From positions 46,275-110,274 of the forward strand of contig CAIOCT010000126.1 in assembly GCA_903856725.1 (NCBI GenBank): 64,000 nucleotides of DNA. Direction: 5' to 3'. A program made the translations under genes and the position numbers. Positions 43,488 through 52,542 of this stretch are shown here, piece by piece (positions within the stretch are counted from its first letter, which is position 1; every line of letters starts with the position of its first letter). Below the pieces are notes generated by a model. It searched no databases, was not told the origin of the DNA, and saw only the letters and a list, made by a program, of their open reading frames with translations. The stretch comes from an uncultured Verrucomicrobiota bacterium (lineage in GTDB: Bacteria > Verrucomicrobiota > Verrucomicrobiia > Opitutales > Opitutaceae).

Positions 43488-44984
43488 ATGAACTCGACTC
43501 GACGCACTTTTATTCGACACACCGCCCTACTCGCGGCAGCCATGCCGTTGGTGAAAATGCGACTCGCGGCGACGGTCAGCAATGCCTCGACGACAAGCGT
43601 CCCACCGCTACCGAGCGGCACTTTGTTGCGCGAAATTCTATTTAGCCCTAGCAACATCACCGAACGTAAAAATTGTTACGACCGTTTTGAGCCGCTCCAT
43701 AAGCCGCCTCAAAATCCCCTCATGACTGCGCAAATGCCATGGGAAAAAAGCGGCATTGCCTGGGGAAGCGTTATCCGCTCACAGGCGGATGGGAAATTTA
43801 AATTTTTCTACAGTACTGATTTTCCCGGCGTGCAAGCGGGCGCGGTGCTCGTCGATAATTCCCTGCAGGGGAAAAGTAACTGCGTCGTTTGTTACGCTGA
43901 ATCTGATGATGGGCTCGTCTGGCGGCGCCCAGCCCTCAACTTGCATTTTGCAGAAGAATTTCCTAACAATAATATTATACTTACTTGGGCGTCCTACTAC
44001 AATGATTCGCCCTCTGTGATCGAGGATCTCCATGAGCGTGATCCACAGCGGCGCTACAAGTTGATGATGTTTCATCTTGATCCAAAAAATCGTGACCTTA
44101 ACGGCTGCGGTTTATTCGTCTCACCTGATGGGCTACAGTGGACGTTCACCGGTACCGTGCTGCCGGCGCAGGACGCGGCGTGTCTCTGGCAGGATAAGCT
44201 TACGGGGCGATATTACGCATTTTTGAAAGACCGGCTCGGTAACAACCGCAGTCGCTTACTCTCATACAGTGATGATTTCACGAACTGGAGTGAGCCCCAG
44301 TGGATTTTTACACCGGATCACGGTGATCACGAGGGCACAAATTTCTATAACCAATCCGCTTTCACACTCTGCGGACGCACCCTCGGATTTCTTAATCTCT
44401 ACGACGTCACCACCCAGACCACCTGGGTCGAACTGATCGAGAGCGCCGACAACCAGGCTTGGCGGCGGATGCCGTCCCGACCGCGCGTGCTCCAGCCAGG
44501 TGCACCGGGCACTTATGACAGCGGCGGCGCTTACGTTGGCCTCGCCGAACCAATTCTGGTCGGCGACGACTACCGCTATTATTATTACGCCTCGGCCGAC
44601 CGTCATGATGCCGCTGATGTCGGTGGCAACCCGAAGCAACGTCCGTCCCTTGCCTACGCTACCTTCCGAAAAAATCGCCTCGTTGGCCAGCAAACGGAGC
44701 ATGACGGTATGTTTACGACGTTACCTTTCAAGTGCCCCGGCGGGCGGCTTTTTCTGAATTTTGTATGCACTGGCGAACTGACCGTCTCAATTAAGCGCCC
44801 AGGCTACGGCGGAGACTACGAGAACTTCACAGCGGCTGATTGTGTGCCGGTAACTGGCGACCATCAGCGCTCTGAAATTGTGTGGAAAGCCCAGCGATCG
44901 CTCGACGCGCTAAAAGGGAAATATATTCGCCTGAAAATCTCCGGCCGCAACGTCATCGCCTACAGTGCCTCCCTCGAACAGTAG
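43488..44984 (+). CDS. Tat-exported beta-propeller protein, glycoside hydrolase family 32/43-like
   Basis: A 498-residue protein with a twin-arginine signal ('STRRTFIRHTALLAAAMPLV'). The body has the repeated strand pattern of five-bladed propeller glycosidases: 'AWGSVIRSQADGKFKFFYST', 'YAESDDGLVWRRPALNL', 'LFVSPDGLQWTFTG', 'LWQDKLTGRYYAFLKDR' and 'LSYSDDFTNWSEPQWIF'. 'ESDDGLVWRRP' and 'SPDGLQWT' are the blade-edge repeats seen in families 32, 43 and 62 and in sugar-binding relatives. The catalytic acids cannot be fixed by eye, so it may be a non-catalytic relative. It follows the oxidation/hydrolase group but after 560 bp, so it probably has its own promoter. Confidence 0.65.
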   Translation: MNSTRRTFIRHTALLAAAMPLVKMRLAATVSNASTTSVPPLPSGTLLREILFSPSNITERKNCYDRFEPLHKPPQNPLMTAQMPWEKSGIAWGSVIRSQADGKFKFFYSTDFPGVQAGAVLVDNSLQGKSNCVVCYAESDDGLVWRRPALNLHFAEEFPNNNIILTWASYYNDSPSVIEDLHERDPQRRYKLMMFHLDPKNRDLNGCGLFVSPDGLQWTFTGTVLPAQDAACLWQDKLTGRYYAFLKDRLGNNRSRLLSYSDDFTNWSEPQWIFTPDHGDHEGTNFYNQSAFTLCGRTLGFLNLYDVTTQTTWVELIESADNQAWRRMPSRPRVLQPGAPGTYDSGGAYVGLAEPILVGDDYRYYYYASADRHDAADVGGNPKQRPSLAYATFRKNRLVGQQTEHDGMFTTLPFKCPGGRLFLNFVCTGELTVSIKRPGYGGDYENFTAADCVPVTGDHQRSEIVWKAQRSLDALKGKYIRLKISGRNVIAYSASLEQ

Positions 44985-45023
44985 AGGCTACCGCCTACAT
45001 ATACAGAGCATCGTGCTTGTGAG

Positions 45024-45099
45024 TGGTGGACCCTAACGGGTTCGAACCGTTGACCTCCTCAATGCCATTGAGGCGCTCTACCAACTGAGCTAAGAGCCC
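45024..45099 (-). tRNA. tRNA-Ala (anticodon GGC)
   Basis: Minus-strand cloverleaf: acceptor GGGCTCT/AGGGTCC with the G3:U70 wobble pair that marks alanine tRNA, D arm GCTC-GAGC, anticodon arm CCTCA-ATGGCAT-TGAGG giving GGC, T arm ACGGG/CCCGT type. The 3' CCA is encoded (45024-45026). Confidence 0.96.
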
Positions 45100-45160
45100 G
45101 TCACTCAACTAACGAAGGGCTTAAAAGAAAGTTTTAACCTCCGAATGCAAGGACTTTTTA

Positions 45161-45967
45161 TCATTCATCTTTCATTCTGAACCCGACCGTCCAGGTGTCC
45201 GCTTTGCCCGTGGGCGTTGGGCCAATCGAACGAATCTTCCGGAAGGCTTGCAGTACCGACTGATCAAACTCGCGATTACCTGAAGATTTTGAAATTCGTG
45301 GGTTCAAAATAGATCCACTCGCGGTGATATCGAAGGTAACCTTAGCCTCTAATTGATCGCTCACCCCTGGAGGCGGCTCATGGGCTTCCTTCAGGGCGGT
45401 CAGGAGAAATGAAATGTAAGTATTGAGTTCATTTTGTTCCTCTCGACTCAACGCCTTGCCACCGCCGCCGCCTTTCAGATTACTGGTCGAACCTCCCCTA
45501 ACCCCGTTGGCAATGCCCTGCGCATCAATCCGAGGGACTTTGCCTGTCTTAGGATTGGCGGCTGCTACGGGCTTGGGCGTGGGATGTTTCTTCAAATATT
45601 GTTGATAGGAAGTCTTCTCACTTCGCTTGAGCTGCTTAGCAATCGAGGTGTCGGGCTTGGCCTTAACCGGTGGTGGGGTCACGGCCTCCATCGGGGGAGC
45701 GGGCGGAGTTTCCGCCACTTCGGGCTCGGGTGCTTTTTCTGGAGGCGTTGCCACAGGGGGAACTGCCAATTTTACCACATCGGGCGTATTACCCAAAGCG
45801 GGCGCGACGAGTTGTTCTGGGGCGGTCGGTGGTCCCGCCACTAATTCAAAAATCACCGGAGGCTGTTCGCGCTGCGCTACGTAGACGGTCGAGAGAAAAA
45901 TGACCGCAGCGACAAAAGAATGAATACTGAGCGAAACAACAATCGAACTGGGCGAATTAGCGCGCAT
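45161..45967 (-). CDS. TonB/TolA-type energy-transducing protein
   Basis: A 268-residue protein with one N-terminal membrane span ('IVVSLSIHSFVAAVIFLSTV', about residues 8-27). A long Pro/Ala/Lys-rich periplasmic spacer ('PPVATPPEKAPEPEVAETPP') leads to a C-terminal TonB/TolA-like domain ('AKVTFDITASGSILNPRISK', 'SSGNREFDQSVLQAFRKI'). It transmits the proton-motive force captured by the ExbB/ExbD-type motor genes just upstream (4 bp away) to outer-membrane partners. Whether it serves Tol-Pal or a TonB receptor is not clear; pal is 28 kb away and no TonB receptor is in the window. Confidence 0.87.
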   Translation of the reverse strand: MRANSPSSIVVSLSIHSFVAAVIFLSTVYVAQREQPPVIFELVAGPPTAPEQLVAPALGNTPDVVKLAVPPVATPPEKAPEPEVAETPPAPPMEAVTPPPVKAKPDTSIAKQLKRSEKTSYQQYLKKHPTPKPVAAANPKTGKVPRIDAQGIANGVRGGSTSNLKGGGGGKALSREEQNELNTYISFLLTALKEAHEPPPGVSDQLEAKVTFDITASGSILNPRISKSSGNREFDQSVLQAFRKIRSIGPTPTGKADTWTVGFRMKDE

Positions 45968-45971
45968 CGCA

Positions 45972-46394
45972 TCACTTAGCGTCGGTATCGAAAGTAATTT
46001 TGCTGAGGTTGTTCTTTTTAATCACGTCCATGACCCGCACCACCTGCTGCCATTGTAAACTGAGGTCAGCGCGGATGCGAATAACCGGCTGTTTGGGCTT
46101 GGCCGCTAACGATGTAAGACTGCTGGAAAGCTCAGTAAAACTGACGCGCTTCTGGCCAAAATAAAAATTACCCGCCTTATCGATTGAGACGATTTGGAAT
46201 TCCGTTTCGGGCAAGACATCCTGCGTCTTTTTACTTTCGACGGGAAGGTTAACGGGAATGGTTTGCTCTGATTGAATCAGCGGGGTGGTGATCATGAAAA
46301 TGATCAAGAGTGTGAAACCCAAGTCCACCATGTTAGTGACATTGAGTTCCGCCACCGGATGCAGATTGCGCTGCCTTCTAAAAATTCTGGCCAT
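45972..46394 (-). CDS. ExbD/TolR family motor protein
   Basis: A 140-residue protein. The single membrane span near residues 22-40 ('NVTNMVDLGFTLLIIFMITT') contains the conserved Asp (residue 26) used for proton passage. A periplasmic domain follows ('IPVNLPVESKKTQDVLPETE', 'QPVIRIRADLSLQWQQVVRV'). It forms the motor with the ExbB/TolQ-type protein encoded 8 bp upstream. The three genes run tolQ/exbB - exbD/tolR - tonB/tolA in tight succession and surely form one operon. Confidence 0.93.
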   Translation of the reverse strand: MARIFRRQRNLHPVAELNVTNMVDLGFTLLIIFMITTPLIQSEQTIPVNLPVESKKTQDVLPETEFQIVSIDKAGNFYFGQKRVSFTELSSSLTSLAAKPKQPVIRIRADLSLQWQQVVRVMDVIKKNNLSKITFDTDAK

Positions 46395-46402
46395 GGCGGG
46401 GC

Positions 46403-47107
46403 TTATTTAGCTTCTAGCTCGATGCGGTCAGCCAAGTTGCTGGCATAATTTTCTAGTTCGGTGATCATGGTTTTAGCATGACCGAGTAGAATGTTGTAGC
46501 CAAACACCGAGGGTATCGCGACCACGAGGCCGGCAATGGTCGTCAAGAGCGCCGCCGAGACGCCCGGAGCCAGCGTCTGGATACTGGCACTTTGCATAAC
46601 CGAGACGGCACTAAACGCTTCCATGATACCCCACACCGTGCCGAAGAGGCCCATAAAAGGTGCCCCGGAGACGAGTGAGGCGAGAATGATCATGCTCGAT
46701 TCATAGCGTAAGGACTGGCGGGCCAAGGCGCGCTGAATCGCGTTTTCGGCATGTTCGAGGCGGGAGCGCATTTGGTCGTCGCCCTTTTCTTTACCGATCG
46801 CGGCGGCGCGCCAGTAAGCTTCGAGCGCGTCGGCCAGTAAATCAGCGTAGGGAATATCGCGGCGATTTTTCAGCGTCTCAGGCAAATCGAGAATATGACT
46901 CTCCTGCCCAAGCTTGCGTTCGAACAATAAATTCAATTCGCGCATCTTTTTAAGATCAGAATATTTTCCGAGCATGACGGCCCAGGCAAAAATACTAAAA
47001 ATAGCGAGCAGCCCAATGACCGCTTGACCCACGGGGTCGGTGGTCAAGAAGACGTGCCAGACGTTAATGGTGGATGCGGCGAAGAGTGGGGGTAAAAGGC
47101 TGGGCAT
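46403..47107 (-). CDS. ExbB/TolQ family proton channel
   Basis: A 234-residue membrane protein with the three-span ExbB/TolQ layout. The first span is 'AVIGLLAIFSIFAWAVMLGK'. A cytoplasmic loop follows, then 'MIILASLVSGAPFMGLFGTV' and 'WGIMEAFSAVSV', then 'GVSAALLTTIAGLVVAIPSV'. The FGTVWGIMEAF box is the family signature. With ExbD/TolR it forms the pentamer-dimer motor that uses the proton gradient. It leads the three-gene operon, divergent from tmk with 187 bp between, where both promoters must lie. Confidence 0.94.
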   Translation of the reverse strand: MPSLLPPLFAASTINVWHVFLTTDPVGQAVIGLLAIFSIFAWAVMLGKYSDLKKMRELNLLFERKLGQESHILDLPETLKNRRDIPYADLLADALEAYWRAAAIGKEKGDDQMRSRLEHAENAIQRALARQSLRYESSMIILASLVSGAPFMGLFGTVWGIMEAFSAVSVMQSASIQTLAPGVSAALLTTIAGLVVAIPSVFGYNILLGHAKTMITELENYASNLADRIELEAK

Positions 47108-47294
47108 GTAATGCGAGTGTTGCAGCGTTTGGTCGGCGCAATCAATGGAAATTCTGTATTAGTGATGAAGTTCTGGCCATAGAAGAACGTGATTTTTTGC
47201 ATTACGAGGCGATCCGCTGAATGATGCCGTGGGTGTTTGAATCTGATTGCGCGGCGTCCGATCCTTTTGTTCGTTGGTACAGCCCTTTTTTCAT

Positions 47295-47942
47295 ATGCCG
47301 CCCCCCACCCCATTAATCGGAAAGTTTATTACCTTTGAAGGTTCGGAAGGTAGCGGAAAATCGACCCAGATCGCGCGCCTCGCTAGCTATCTGCAGGGAT
47401 TAGGTCGCGAGGTGGTCACGACCCGCGAGCCCGGTGGCACGGAAATTGGCGAACAGATCAGAAACATTATCGTCCACAATGCCAAGGGTGACGAAATGTG
47501 TTCAGAAACCGAGCTGCTCCTCTTCACCGCGGCCCGGGCCCAATTGGTTCGCGAGGTAATTTCCCCAGCCCTCGCGCGGGGTGCGGTGGTCTTGAGCGAT
47601 CGCTTTCTTGATTCTTCGACCGTCTACCAAGGGCTAGCCCGCAACCTCGCGGCGGATCCAGTGCGAGCGATTAATCAATTCGCCATCGGTGGGGTGATGC
47701 CGCAATTGACGATTCTGATTGATATCCCCACAGAGGTTAGTCTCGGCCGCGTGCGCGCCCGGGCCTCGAATTTACCTGATCGCATGGAACGCGAAGGGCC
47801 GGTTTTTTACGAAAAAATTCGCGAAGGCTATTTGCAACTAGCGCGCGCGTACCCTGAACGAATTGTGGTGGCCGACGGTACGCTGCCACTTGCGCCACTT
47901 GAACTGATAATCCGCACCGCGGTCCAACGCGTGCTAGGTTAA
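47295..47942 (+). CDS. tmk: Thymidylate kinase
   Basis: A 215-residue P-loop kinase that phosphorylates dTMP to dTDP. The ATG at 47295 begins 'MPPPTPLIGKFITFEGSEGS'; the in-frame start at 47247 adds 16 residues with no family likeness. The P-loop is 'FEGSEGSGKSTQIARLASYL', the DR motif is in 'VVLSDRFLDSSTVYQG', and 'TTREPGGTEIGEQIRNII' binds substrate. The LID region reads 'ASNLPDRMEREGPVFYEKIR'. holB follows 14 bp after the stop, the common tmk-holB pairing. Confidence 0.95.
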   Translation: MPPPTPLIGKFITFEGSEGSGKSTQIARLASYLQGLGREVVTTREPGGTEIGEQIRNIIVHNAKGDEMCSETELLLFTAARAQLVREVISPALARGAVVLSDRFLDSSTVYQGLARNLAADPVRAINQFAIGGVMPQLTILIDIPTEVSLGRVRARASNLPDRMEREGPVFYEKIREGYLQLARAYPERIVVADGTLPLAPLELIIRTAVQRVLG

Positions 47943-47956
47943 CTCGCGTTCATTCG

Positions 47957-48940
47957 ATGCCTGCCACGCCCCTCCCTTGGCCCCCTGCGCTTGATGGTAC
48001 CCCCACGGTCACCGTTATTGAACGTGCTATTAATCGCCAGCGCCTCGCGCATAGTCTTTTACTCCACGGGGAAAATCTCGGCACGCTCGCCATCGTCGCC
48101 CATGCGATTGCCGACCGGCTACTGAATGATCCGCGGCACAACACTCAAAATTTTCCTCCAAAGCAGCATCCCGATTTTCATGCGCTTCGTCCGGCCGGTA
48201 AAATGCGTCTGATTGACGTCGGTAGCACCCGCGACCTGATCGGAAAAATGCAAATTTCCTGCGCTATTTCCACGCGCAAGGTGGCCGTTATTTACGAAGC
48301 CGACCGGATGAACACGCAAGCGGCTAACGTATTCCTGAAGACCCTAGAAGAGCCCACCCCGAGCACTACTATCTTGCTCCTAACAACTCGGCCCTACGCC
48401 TTGCTGCCGACTATTCGCAGCCGCTGTCTCCATTTTCGTTTTACTGATTCAGGAAGCGAGGCGCTGATTGATGCTGACGAAGCTACGCAGGAACTCTGGC
48501 GCTCAACCCGCACCGATTATGCGGCTTGGCTGCAGCAATTAGCCGCCGGGAAACCGGATAAACGGACCATCGCTGATCAGGTCATGGGCGTCTACGGACT
48601 TGTTACCCGCTTCAATGCAATCCTCGGTGCCGCCACGGAGACCATTTGGAAAACCCAACAGGCCAAGTTACCTGAAGATCTCGATGATGATGAGCAGATC
48701 GCGATCGAGACCGGTATCGCTAACGGTATTCGCCAAAAACTTTTTATTGAAATCGAACAGGCGACACGGACTTTTGCTCAAGAGCGTTTACTGGCCGGCG
48801 ACGATTCCGTGCGGCGCGCCCTAACCGCATCGATTGAAAAACTAGAGCATAACGCCGGCTTGCTACGGGTTAATTTTAATGAATCTGCGGCCTTCGAGGA
48901 TTTCCTTCTGACCTCACTCCGCCTTTGGTCGATTCGCTAA
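47957..48940 (+). CDS. holB: DNA polymerase III delta' subunit (clamp loader)
   Basis: A 327-residue AAA+-like protein with a degenerate P-loop ('LLHGENLGTLAIVAHAIADR'), as expected for delta', which does not hydrolyse ATP. 'HPDFHALRPAGKMRLIDVGS' precedes 'KVAVIYEADRMNTQAANVFL' and 'KTLEEPTPSTTILLLTTRP', and 'LLPTIRSRCLHFRF' carries the SRC motif that acts as arginine finger. It forms part of the complex that loads the sliding clamp. The zinc cysteine cluster of E. coli delta' is not apparent. Position right after tmk supports the call. Confidence 0.88.
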   Translation: MPATPLPWPPALDGTPTVTVIERAINRQRLAHSLLLHGENLGTLAIVAHAIADRLLNDPRHNTQNFPPKQHPDFHALRPAGKMRLIDVGSTRDLIGKMQISCAISTRKVAVIYEADRMNTQAANVFLKTLEEPTPSTTILLLTTRPYALLPTIRSRCLHFRFTDSGSEALIDADEATQELWRSTRTDYAAWLQQLAAGKPDKRTIADQVMGVYGLVTRFNAILGAATETIWKTQQAKLPEDLDDDEQIAIETGIANGIRQKLFIEIEQATRTFAQERLLAGDDSVRRALTASIEKLEHNAGLLRVNFNESAAFEDFLLTSLRLWSIR

Positions 48941-48993
48941 CGTTGACCGATAGGTTTCCGCAGCCGCCGCTTCCCAAATAGGATTTTTTAGGG

Positions 48994-49764
48994 CTACACG
49001 CCTAGCAGTTGTCGAACAAACTCTGCGCGTTGTTCAACGTGGGGATTGTGCCCTGAATCAGCAATAACCGCGAGGCGAGCTAGGGGGAAATGCCTTAAAA
49101 CAAGTTCGTGATCACTGATCGGCAGATAAAGGGAATTTGCCCCCGCTATAAATAAAGCGGGACCGCGATAGATATCGGTCGAATGCAGGCAGTTTTTTTC
49201 CATGACTGGCAACGCGGCGGTGAGAGCGGGTAAATTGATCACCCAGCGCCACGCGCCCGCTTTGTCTTGCTCAAGATTAGTGCTCAAAAACTTCCGAAGC
49301 CCGTAGTTGGATATCCGAGTAGAAAACCGCTCCTCCGCATCCTGACGCGAAATTAAATTACTTAAATTGAGTTCATTCAAAGCCGCAAATTCCTCACGAT
49401 GCGCAGGCCAAAAATAATCTTTGGGGGCGATATCGACAACCACCAGGCGCTGAATTCGTTCGGGGTGCTGACAAGCCATGAGCATGGCAGTTTTACCGCC
49501 CATACTGTGACCGACGATGGTGGCCTGGGCCAGCCCTTGCTTATCCATCCATTGGATCAGATCGGCGACCATGAGTTCGTAATTCATCACCGGTTCATGA
49601 GGAGAACGACCATGATTGCGCGCATCCAAGGCGATCACATGGTAGGCTTGCGTGAGCTCACGTCCGGCGCTTTGCCAATTTCGCGAGGAACCCAGCATAC
49701 CGTGGAGCACCAAGAGGGGTGGCTGGCCCGCGCCACCAAGATCAACGTGATATAAATCAGCCAC
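48994..49764 (-). CDS. Alpha/beta hydrolase, YbfF/ABHD11-like esterase
   Basis: A 256-residue hydrolase. 'LLVLHGMLGSSRNWQSAG' forms the oxyanion hole, 'VIALDARNHGRSPHEPVMNY' is characteristic of the YbfF/ABHD11 group, the nucleophile Ser is in 'IVGHSMGGKTAMLMA', and the His in 'IADSGHNPHVEQRAEFV'. Such enzymes cleave short or medium acyl esters or thioesters in the cytoplasm; no signal peptide is present. The gene stands alone between holB (convergent) and mutS (divergent, 108 bp). True substrate unknown. Confidence 0.87.
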   Translation of the reverse strand: MADLYHVDLGGAGQPPLLVLHGMLGSSRNWQSAGRELTQAYHVIALDARNHGRSPHEPVMNYELMVADLIQWMDKQGLAQATIVGHSMGGKTAMLMACQHPERIQRLVVVDIAPKDYFWPAHREEFAALNELNLSNLISRQDAEERFSTRISNYGLRKFLSTNLEQDKAGAWRWVINLPALTAALPVMEKNCLHSTDIYRGPALFIAGANSLYLPISDHELVLRHFPLARLAVIADSGHNPHVEQRAEFVRQLLGV

Positions 49765-49872
49765 GGAGCCACGAAGGACAGGAAGGGCTCCAAAACCAAG
49801 CGAAAATTAGCGCAAACCTGAGTGCATTATTTTCGTGCCCTTCGTCGCTCGGTCGTGCAATAAAAACACTCC

Positions 49873-52446
49873 ATGTCAGAGAAGTTAACGCCCATGATGC
49901 AGCAGTATTTCGAGGTTAAACGCGGCTTGCCTGCGAATACCCTCCTGCTTTTTCGGCTCGGTGACTTTTATGAAATGTTTTTTGAGGATGCTGAAATCGG
50001 TTCCCGCTTGTTGGGCATCACATTAACCAAGCGCCAAGAGACCCCGATGGCGGGTATACCCCATCATGCGGCCGACAATTACGTTAGTAAGCTACTCGCC
50101 GCCGGTAAAAAAGTTGCTTTTTGCGATCAAGCTGAACCGGCGAAAGCTGGCAAATTAGTAAAGCGCCAGCTGACGCGTATTTTATCGCCCGGCACGACGC
50201 TCGCTGCCAGTCAGCTCGATGCGGCTAAGAATCACTATCTCTGCGCACTGACCTACGACAAAGCAGGGCTGCACGCCGCCTGGCTCGATTTATCTACTGG
50301 AGAATTTCGGCTAGCGACTGATACCCGCGCTGAAAATTTACTACCGGTGCTTACCGCGCTGGATCCCGCAGAGCTTGTTCTTATCGAAGGCGCGCTCACT
50401 CAGTGGCAAAACGCGCCTCATGAAGAGCACGCGATCCATGCGCTTCATCAATTTTGCGCAGCTCGACTTTGCTCTGAATTACCTGGCTACCACTTTGGTA
50501 CCGCCAGTGGCGCCAAGCTTGTGATGGAGACGCTCGGCGTGCTGAACCTACAGGGTTTTGGCCTTACGCACGAACATCTCGCGTTGGGCGCAGCTGGTGC
50601 AGTCATCTACTACGCGACCGAAAATCTCTGCGCGAAACCAGAGAATCTACGTTCATTACAAGAGTACCGTAGTACGCGCACCCTCCTCCTTGATCCGGCG
50701 ACTCTCCGGAATTTAGAGATATTCCAATCAGCCCGCGGCACTCGTGAGGCCTCATTGCTGGGCGCAGTCGATCGTAGTACGACAGCGGCGGGTTCACGTT
50801 TACTCGAACGCTGGCTCGCCTCCCCGACCCTTGAATTGCCAGAAATTATTCGTCGACAAACGATCGTTGGCGAACTTCTCAACCAGCCGAGCGACCTGGC
50901 ACACGTGCGGGAGTTGTTGAATAAAGTTCGCGATATTCCCCGAATCCTTGGTCGCCTGCAAAATCGCCTGCGCAATCCGCGCGAGTTAGGGGGCGTGAAA
51001 GACACGTTGGAGCAGTTGCCCACTATTATGGAGTGTCTCGACCAACTCGATGCGCACCTGGTTGGTGCCCACGGCGGTGAGATTTCCCGACTCCGGCAAA
51101 GGCTAACCGATTTGCCATCATTGCGGGATTTATTGGCAGCAGCGCTCGCGGACACGCTACCCAATGACCTCCAAGACGGAAATTATATCCGGGCTGCTTA
51201 TGATGCTGAACTGGACCGCCTTCGCAGTCTGACGACAGATAATAAGACTTGGCTCGCTGAGCTCGAACGCACCGAACAGGAGCGCTCGGGGATCCGCAGT
51301 CTCAAAGTTCGGTACACTTCAGTGTTTGGCTATTACATTGAAGTCACAAAGGCCAACCTCGCTCATGTGCCCGCAAACTACATTCGTAAGCAGACTACAG
51401 TCAGCGGCGAACGATACGTAACCGAAGAGCTTAAACTTAAAGAAAAAGAAATTTTCTCTGCCGAAGAAAAATCACTCGCCCGAGAACTCGAATTATTTGG
51501 AGCTTTAGTTAGCGCCGTCTTAGCGGAATCGCACTCCCTCACGCGCACGGCTGAGGCCTTGGCTGAATTAGATGTTTTAGCTGGCTGGGCGGTATTAGCC
51601 CGTGAGTGGGATTATTGCCAACCGGTGATCGACGATGGGGATATCTTAAGCATTAGCGATGGTCGCCATCCGGTCGTTGAGCAAATGATGAAACAGGAGC
51701 GGCTCGGCCTAGCGGGTAGCTACACTTTTGTCCCCAATGACACCACGCTGTCTGCTGAGGCTGCGCAAATCATGCTGATCACTGGGCCAAACATGGCCGG
51801 CAAATCAACATACATACGGCAGGTTGCCTTGATCACCCTACTCGCCCAAATCGGTAGTTGGGTTCCCGCCAAGGCCTGCCGCATTGGATTGGTTGATCGC
51901 ATTTTCTCTCGAGTGGGTGCCAGCGACGATCTCGCTCGGGGTAATTCAACTTTCATGGTCGAAATGAATGAGACCGCGAATATTCTGAATAATACAACAG
52001 ATCGGTCTCTCATCATCTTGGATGAGATTGGCCGCGGAACTTCAACCTACGACGGGCTCAGTATCGCATGGGCGGTGGTCGAACATTTACACCGAGCAAT
52101 CGACGCAGGTCCGCGAACTTTATTCGCCACCCATTACCAAGAGTTAACTCAACTGGATAAGCACCTGCCCCGTTTGAAAAATTACTCAGTAGCGGTGAAA
52201 GAATGGAATGACGAGATTGTCTTTGTCCGCCGAGTAGTTCCAGGAGCGGCTGATCGTAGTTACGGAATTCAAGTAGCTCGATTAGCTGGTTTGCCGCTCA
52301 GCGTCATCGAGCGCGCTAAGACCATCCTCGAGAAACTTGAATCTGAAGACACCTCAGTGGAGTTGCCCTCGCCAACCCCCAAAGTGCGGCCAAAAAAGAA
52401 AATTTCCGTCCTCCCCGTGGCCGATACCCAGCTCGACTTACTGTAA
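49873..52446 (+). CDS. mutS: DNA mismatch repair protein MutS
   Basis: An 857-residue mismatch-recognition ATPase of normal length. The mismatch-binding Phe-x-Glu is in 'RLGDFYEMFFEDAEIGSRLL'. The core has 'LDRSTTAAGSRLLERWLASP'-like clamp and lever segments. The ATPase has Walker A 'ITGPNMAGKSTYIRQVALIT', Walker B 'IILDEIGRGTSTYDGLSIAW' and His in 'FATHYQELTQL'. The C-terminal tail 'PVADTQLDLL' resembles a sliding-clamp-binding peptide. mutL is not in the window. It is a single gene with rluA convergent downstream. Confidence 0.97.
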   Translation: MSEKLTPMMQQYFEVKRGLPANTLLLFRLGDFYEMFFEDAEIGSRLLGITLTKRQETPMAGIPHHAADNYVSKLLAAGKKVAFCDQAEPAKAGKLVKRQLTRILSPGTTLAASQLDAAKNHYLCALTYDKAGLHAAWLDLSTGEFRLATDTRAENLLPVLTALDPAELVLIEGALTQWQNAPHEEHAIHALHQFCAARLCSELPGYHFGTASGAKLVMETLGVLNLQGFGLTHEHLALGAAGAVIYYATENLCAKPENLRSLQEYRSTRTLLLDPATLRNLEIFQSARGTREASLLGAVDRSTTAAGSRLLERWLASPTLELPEIIRRQTIVGELLNQPSDLAHVRELLNKVRDIPRILGRLQNRLRNPRELGGVKDTLEQLPTIMECLDQLDAHLVGAHGGEISRLRQRLTDLPSLRDLLAAALADTLPNDLQDGNYIRAAYDAELDRLRSLTTDNKTWLAELERTEQERSGIRSLKVRYTSVFGYYIEVTKANLAHVPANYIRKQTTVSGERYVTEELKLKEKEIFSAEEKSLARELELFGALVSAVLAESHSLTRTAEALAELDVLAGWAVLAREWDYCQPVIDDGDILSISDGRHPVVEQMMKQERLGLAGSYTFVPNDTTLSAEAAQIMLITGPNMAGKSTYIRQVALITLLAQIGSWVPAKACRIGLVDRIFSRVGASDDLARGNSTFMVEMNETANILNNTTDRSLIILDEIGRGTSTYDGLSIAWAVVEHLHRAIDAGPRTLFATHYQELTQLDKHLPRLKNYSVAVKEWNDEIVFVRRVVPGAADRSYGIQVARLAGLPLSVIERAKTILEKLESEDTSVELPSPTPKVRPKKKISVLPVADTQLDLL

Positions 52447-52542
52447 AAATAATCGAGACGTAGTTTACTGTCCGTCCGTTCAAGTGACTGATTCAGTGAT
52501 GTAGTATTCCCCGCATCTGAGCAGATAGACGTGGGCCCTTCA

